Assembly: GCA_030386875.1 (NCBI GenBank)
Contig: CM059575.1
Span: forward strand, 53,722,859 to 53,786,858
Direction: 5' to 3'
Source: Morinoia aosen
Lineage: Eukaryota; Arthropoda; Malacostraca; Amphipoda; Talitridae
DNA: 64,000 bases
Part shown: positions 58,603 to 64,000 of the stretch, piece after piece
Layout of the letters: the number at the start of each line of letters is the position of its first letter
How positions within the stretch are numbered: position 1 is the first letter of the stretch
Notes under the pieces: model-generated
Told to the model about the DNA's origin: nothing
What the model saw: the letters and a program-made list of their open reading frames with translations, nothing else
Databases searched by the model: none
Made by a program: the position numbers and the translations under genes

Positions 58603-61299
58603 TGTCTCCAATTACCTAAGTATAGCAACAAAATTTTGAAAATTAATGACAACAGTAAAATCAATATAGACCAATTTTTTAACAGTAACTAATATTGAAA
58701 GAGTTTTATTCCCAACCCTACCAGTTGCCACTCACAAATAAGACAGCAGGTAACTAGGCCATCTTACCTGTGGAGACAAACAACAATACTGCTCCTTCAT
58801 AAAATTGAAAGCCATGTTTCTCTGATGCAAGCATTCTAGCAACACAAGTCTTTTCAGGTATTGGACTGGCTATTTTTTAACTGTTAGTAAACCTTAATTT
58901 CTCTGTATGCCTCCTTTTTTTTGGAAAACAGTCAGAACAAAAGTACTAGCATTTACAAAACAAACACTGATCAACAAAATGAAGACATAACCTTCATTTT
59001 TACACTAGGAAAAAAATCCTTTTCAAATCTATGAGATGGCTGTGTTTAGAATTCTTCTGTGTGTAGTATTCATGAGTATGTTTGGATAAGATTCAATTAT
59101 TTTATACAAGAAAGCCAAGGCCAATAGTAGTAAAGGCCTGTTCAGAGACCTAAACTTTCATTTTCAATTATGCACAAATCAATAATAGCCTCTCAAATTA
59201 TACAGCATGTATTATTGGCATGCTACAAGAAATTACTCAGGAATCATTCCCGGTCATTTGCTGCAGCATCAACATCAGTGGGAAACCCATCAGCATAAGC
59301 CCTTGTGTCGAGAATCTGTTAAGAATAATCAATTTTCGAATTAAAAATGAGAATTTAGGGAAAATCTTAACCATGTGTAATAAATTCGAGTTTTTTTAAT
59401 CATGTGTAATAAATTTACGTGTAACAAATTTTGTACTTTAAAAATAAAAAATACTTCATTGGGTTTTGCTTTATGTGTTGTAAAAACATTGTAGGGTTTG
59501 CATTCAGCAGTACAGAGAGTGATCGAATCCACACGTTCGTTGGAAGAATGTTGCGGTAAGGCTATTCTGAAGAGCATCGGGCAGTTTGTATTTGTATGAC
59601 CACGAAGGGATGTGTGAGGGAACTTGGTTACAAAGATCTCTTACATGGCAGAGAAACCTTTCCACAAAAGTGTTTGTAGACAGGGCAATCTTAAAATAAC
59701 ATGGGGGAGAAGAGGCCAGCGAAACTTGAGAGGGTTCGGCTGAACTACATGGAGAGAAATTTATTGCAAGCACTTGTAAGTTGTAAGCGTTGAGGCTGAG
59801 GACGCTGGACAGAAGAGGGTGACAGATTTATGACACACCATGGTAGGCCTAGGAGGTCCGTTAGAAAGCGAGCGATATTATCGAAAAGCAAACAACCTCA
59901 GAAGAAGGCGGAGATTACTGCGCGCTTGGCAAAACATTTCAACAGCAAATAAGAAAAGGACAGCCTCAGGGAAAGCCAATGGGAACGTTAGAGGGAAGTG
60001 TAGGAGGACGCTCAAGAAGCCCCGTGAGAACACGATTGGTCTCACGAAAAGGGGGAGTACAGCTTTTTGAACAGAGCTGATGAGAGGCGAGCAGTCTAAC
60101 GCGGTGCATCATCATAGAAAGAAGTACGTGTAACCAAGTGTCATACTGAAAAGCATTCTGAAAAATATAAGTGAAAATATTGAATATATTGAACGTATAG
60201 AGGAAGTTGAATAAGTTGTTTTGAGCCCGTAAATTAAAATGAAATTAAAAAATGTCACGTCTATTTTCCAGAAATGAAAACATCGTAACCAAACTGTGCA
60301 GTATATGAAGAACTAAGTTGAACGTCAGTTGGGCGGGTAAGGAGTGTTTTGGATCATAAGATATGCAGTTCCCTTTTGAAAAGAAGTTGTGAAATAAAAG
60401 TCATGAAAAATAATGTCACATTAACGTAAAAAGTAAAATAATTTTGAACACAATTTTTGGCAATTAAAAGATGTAACGAGCTGATAAATCATTTGCAGGC
60501 AGGGCGGTCGTCGCAGAGGTATAACGTGATTGGAGGTTACGCGCTAGAAGTCAGAAGTGGAGATTTGGAAGGTGGTCGTCATAAATTTTTTTTGAACTGA
60601 GAATCACTCGTGGAGACTGAACTGGAGTTATGCCTTTGAGAAGGAACATGTGAACGAACGTTATGACCACATTTGTACTGCTGAATGCCACAATAATTGA
60701 GGGTATTCTGTCATATTCATGTGTGGGAAAGTGAGGGAAGGGCTGGCCGGCCAGATTTACTGGGATATCAATTGTGTGTAAGTCAGTAGGGTAGGGCTTT
60801 GAGGCAGGTTGTAAAATTGAACTGTGTTCTAATGACATGTTCATAGATTGTGAGTCAATGTTATCGTATTGTATCAGTTCTGCCGTAATTATAAATTCAT
60901 GCTAAATTCATATGGCGTATATAAATATCCGTCAATGCAAAGGCAGCTCATCGATGCAGGTGCGCACAATATCGCGCGGATGTAAGTCGTGTATCAACTC
61001 ATCGTGAGTACCTTTTCTTTTTAGTATATATACTGTAGTGTCAATTGCCTTGCTTCTGGGATTTCTTGAGAAACTGGGATTTTTGCTGTTATAAGAAGTG
61101 TAAGAGGTCAGGTACATCCTGTGAAAAAATGAGACTCGTACGTTCACTCGTTCCCCCGCTACGGGGGTTTGAAGAATGGGGGGGAGGGGAGGGGGAAGTT
61201 GTATTTTATCATGTTACACCTCCCCTATGGCACTTTCTTCACGGCGCAAAGATGCTATGTCAACTCCTATGTCTCTGGATTACTCTATAATGATTTCAG
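58603..61299. other. No gene recognised
   Basis: The sequence from about 59200 to 61150 is of normal complexity and less AT-rich than the transposon zones, with open stretches on both strands of up to 97 codons. None resembles a family I know. It might hold an upstream exon or another gene's noncoding sequence. Confidence 0.4.
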
Positions 61300-61876
61300 G
61301 GGTCTAACTTGAACCAAAAATTTTAAAAAAATTTTTATTTGAATTGTTTATGTTTCTTTGTTTTGCTTATAATGTAAACAATGGTTTTGGGGGTTTCAAA
61401 ATGCTTCTCCTCCTACAGTTTTTGAGCTACAGTGATGATTTTGGTATCATTGGATGCGGAAAATTGCGGGGTTTTATGGATGTTAAAATTCGTTTCCTCA
61501 AATTTACATTTTCAATATGAAAAAGTGTAAAAATAGGAAAAAAATGTCCTTTTTCGAAAAAGTGAAAATTTATGACGTCATAACTCATGAGCAATAAATA
61601 ATTTTGGAATGAATTTTAGCATCCATAAAAGCCCGTGTCTTTCCGCATCCAATGATACCAAAATCATCACTGTAGCTCAAAAACTGTAGGAGGAGAAGAT
61701 TTTTGAAACACCCCCCTTTTAACTTCGTTTTCTTTGATTTCCCGTTTTCTTTTCAAGAAAATTGAACTTTTGCTCTAAGCAAAAACGGTTCCAAATTCAA
61801 TTTCCTATCAGATTACCAAATTTCATTGTTCTAGGTTCAATAATAAAGAAAAAAGTCCGTATGGGGGACGCTCTCC
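61300..61876. mobile_element. TTAA element with long internal palindrome, left end unclear
   Basis: The right end GGGGGACGCTCTCC is followed by TTAA at 61877-61880. About 75 bp at 61403-61475 (TCCTACAGTTTTTGAGCTAC ... TTGGATGCGGAAA) recurs inverted at 61638-61705 (TTTCCGCATCCAATGATACC ... GTAGCTCAAAAACTGTAGGA). The matching left terminus was not found. Confidence 0.55.
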
Positions 61877-62510
61877 TTAAAATAAACAAGTTTTCTTCTA
61901 TGCACTTTTCGTTGCAAATGAGTATTTAAGGAGTTATGGTGGTAGGTTTAGTTTTGTTTTTGATGATAAATGCGCTCGAATAAAGAGCTACTAATCGATT
62001 TACAAATTTTTGTTGCTTTAACCCTCGTCGACTAACTGGGCACTCGAGTAGACAGCATGCCGGGCCAGCCGGCGCGGTGTGAAGGAATGAAATATGGGAT
62101 TGCCATATACCACTAGAATCGTCTCCACAAACTCTATTGAATGAACACAGTATAGAGCGTGTGGTAAGGGAGGGTAAGGGGTGAGAGGGCAATAAAATAA
62201 AGAGTGCTGCGCCGACTTAGTATGTGCACTAGAGTGCCCAGGGTAGGTTGTATGCTGCGCAGGCTGGTGTCTACTCGAGTAGCCAGCTTTCACTGTGAGG
62301 ATTGCGCCGACTCAGTCTGTGCACTCGAGTGCCCTATGTCTTATCAGTGGTGTGTGCAATAGAGTAATAATAAGTAATAATTATAATAATACTGGCTGTC
62401 TATAGATTTTTATTTGTGACAATACTAATATAATCTTTTCCATTTCTTTTTATGTCTAGGACAGATATCTAATTTGTATACAGAGAGTGTGCTGGATAGA
62501 AACTGTCACT

Positions 62511-63107
62511 ATGCGAAGACTAGGTTCAGAAGAAATACGAAAATTATTTGAGAGCTTTGAGAGCTCAGGTGAGGATGATGACGACCATTCAGCTATTGTG
62601 CAGCAGGTCATACAGGAAGAGGAGACGGACTTCCATGTGGAGGAGCCGGTGGAGCTTCATGACGATTTGCAGCACCTAGTCAAGATGGCTCATACTTCAG
62701 CTGGGACACGAGAAACTACTTCAGGAGCGGGCGGAACAATTAACGATCCTAAAGAAGAGCCTCAGTATGTGCCTCTGACATCTGCAGCATCATCAGGGAC
62801 ACCAACTAGTACAGTTGCAGGAGTCGAGGTGTCGATTCATGATCACGACCCTGTTCCATCAACGTCCACATGCGTACGTAGGAGTGATCGTTCGCAACAA
62901 ACACCACGTGCTACGTATGTTGAATCATCGAGTGATGAGGAGGAAATCAGTGCTACTACAGTACTTCAATCAGCCCGTTTCCCGCCGGGTTCGCCGCCGG
63001 ACGAATACTATCGAAGAAACAGTTGCGAGCGATCTCCATGGCAGTACAAGGCTGGTGCAGCCTCTCAGCAAAAGAGAAAAGATCCTGTGGGAGGAAACCA
63101 ACAATGA
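62511..63107 (+). CDS. piggyBac transposase, N-terminal part (frame 1)
   Basis: Starts at the ATG of MRRLGSEEIRKLFES. An in-frame GTG 24 bases upstream is not a plausible eukaryotic start. The region is acidic and Ser-rich (SSGEDDDDHS, SSSDEEEIS), as is usual for the disordered amino-terminal end of piggyBac transposases. The frame stops at 63105 while the conserved core is in the next frame, so this copy has a frameshift or an unrecognised intron between 62779 and 63104. Confidence 0.75.
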   Translation: MRRLGSEEIRKLFESFESSGEDDDDHSAIVQQVIQEEETDFHVEEPVELHDDLQHLVKMAHTSAGTRETTSGAGGTINDPKEEPQYVPLTSAASSGTPTSTVAGVEVSIHDHDPVPSTSTCVRRSDRSQQTPRATYVESSSDEEEISATTVLQSARFPPGSPPDEYYRRNSCERSPWQYKAGAASQQKRKDPVGGNQQ

Positions 63108-64000
63108 ACCTGTTGTGGCATTGCCTTTCAAGCCTGAACACCCAGGCATCCAGATTGATGTCGGAGATGATTTCGACGAGCTGGCTGCATTTATGCTCTT
63201 CATGGATGACATCTGGGACACAATTGCTCGCAAGACTAACCACTACTACCATAACAGGATGCCAAGACAAGAAATCCGTGGCGGTCAAAAAGATGTCAGC
63301 CCGGCTGAGGCCCGTGCTTACATCGGGATCCTCATCCTACTCGGCCTAAATCCCCCTAGCAACATTCGAACACCATGGAAGAGGGACTCAACATTTAGGA
63401 ATGACATAATATCAAATTCTATATCTTTCAGCCGATTCATCCACATACACAACAATTTCCATCTTGTAGACAACGCAACACTGCCGGACAAAGATACTAT
63501 TGCATACAAAACATGTCGCGTTCAGCCCTTGTTAGGTCCGCTGCAAGAGAAATGTCGCTCTGTGTACAAGGCCGAAACAAGGTACCTCTCAATTGATGAA
63601 GATAGCCTTGGTTGGAAGGGACATTCTGCTATGAGGGTTTATAATCCAAATAAACCCCACAAATACCACATCAAGTTCTACAAAATGGTAGAAACTGCCA
63701 CAGGATACCTCTCCAATTTCATTGTGCATGACACAACGCCCCGTACTGTTGATGAGGTAGTCCTGACACTACTATACAAATCACCCTGCAAACCTTTTGA
63801 GGGCTACTCTGTAGTAACCGATAGGTTTTACACTTTGCCGGACCTGTATTGGCATCTCAGGACTAAATTAGGGTATGAGGCAACCGGAACCTGCCTCCCT
63901 AACCGACATCAGTTCCTGGACCGACTGAAGGTTGGCAAGAAGAAGCCTAAGGGCAACATCGAGAGTGTTGCTGCAATGAACGCAGGCGCAACGCTTACTG
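62944..64000 (+). CDS. piggyBac transposase, catalytic core (frame 2, partial)
   Basis: The open frame extends to the window end. Conserved features are PAEARAYIGILILLGLNPP (DDE_Tnp_1_7 entry), WKRDSTFRNDIISNSIS then FSRFIHIHNNFHLVDN, the first catalytic Asp in YLSIDE (codon 63595-63597), NPNKPHKYHIKFYKM, and the second Asp in VVTDRFYT (codon 63820-63822). The third Asp and the C-terminal zinc-binding region lie beyond the window. The upstream boundary is uncertain; the frame is open from 62779. With the frame break, activity of this copy is doubtful. Confidence 0.85.

Larger units (their letters stand above)
62022..64000 (+). mobile_element. piggyBac transposon, left part, cut by window edge
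   Basis: TTAA at 62018-62021 precedes CCCTCGTCGACTAACTGGGC, a canonical CCCT-type piggyBac end. Between 62036 and 62340 the palindromic motif GCACTCGAGTGC and variants (TCTACTCGAGTAG) recurs several times as subterminal repeats, likely transposase-binding sites. The transposase follows and runs off the window. Confidence 0.88.

Noticed and set aside
59504-60844. Minus-strand open frames of 89 and 97 codons
   Set aside because: No recognisable motif, no splice-consistent neighbours and no repeat context; not supported as genes.
62487-62510. Upstream GTG start for the piggyBac transposase
   Set aside because: GTG is not a usual start in eukaryotic mRNA, and the next in-frame ATG at 62511 opens a typical transposase N-terminus.

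Overview
This is eukaryotic DNA, almost certainly from an arthropod (probably an insect). It is AT-rich, has GT-AG introns of several kilobases, and carries arthropod-type transposons (Penelope-like, piggyBac, TTAA-targeting elements, a SINE family, a decayed LINE). A degenerate CCTAA-like stretch near 53.1 kb resembles insect telomere sequence. I cannot name the species.

The main cellular gene is on the minus strand: a hyccin (FAM126/HYCC) homologue from ATG at 47552 to stop at 11594. I reconstructed ten coding exons by translating across splice sites. All exon phases agree, giving 3078 nt and 1025 residues. Hyccin works with TTC7 and EFR3 to hold PI 4-kinase III alpha at the plasma membrane. 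Residues 1-445 (exons 1-9) align with the hyccin fold and its linkers. The last exon encodes a 580-residue, Ser- and charge-rich tail. Two further GC-rich, open segments (19739-19879 and 38707-38784) have splice sites and symmetric phase 2-2 ends that match the intron they sit in, so they may be cassette exons.

Layout: 1-11.5 kb is 3' flank with three SINE copies, two bounded by 13-14 bp target duplications and one by an imperfect 10-bp duplication. 11.6-47.6 kb is hyccin. Its introns hold an inverted SINE pair (16.4-16.9 kb), a TTAA element (17.1-18.1 kb), a decayed LINE on the same strand (23.7-25.6 kb), an inverted array of CATGGATATTAAT-type repeats with nested foldbacks and a SINE (26.5-29.2 kb), a 27-bp minisatellite of about 2.2 kb grown inside a SINE copy (35.3-37.7 kb), and several TTAA elements (39.4-46.6 kb). 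47.9-49.1 kb is a 5'-truncated Penelope-like element with an intact GIY-YIG domain and a 14-bp target duplication. 50.4-58.6 kb is a near-continuous run of TTAA-flanked non-autonomous elements of several families. 58.6-62.0 kb is mostly unrecognised sequence. 62.0-64.0 kb is the left part of a piggyBac transposon with a frame break, cut by the window edge.

Most long open reading frames here are artefacts: those at 35.3-37.8 kb on both strands come from the minisatellite, whose 27-bp unit is a multiple of three and lacks stops. I found no rRNA, tRNA or CRISPR array. No undescribed multi-gene system is evident; the novelty lies in the possible cassette exons and in the architecture of the repeat families.
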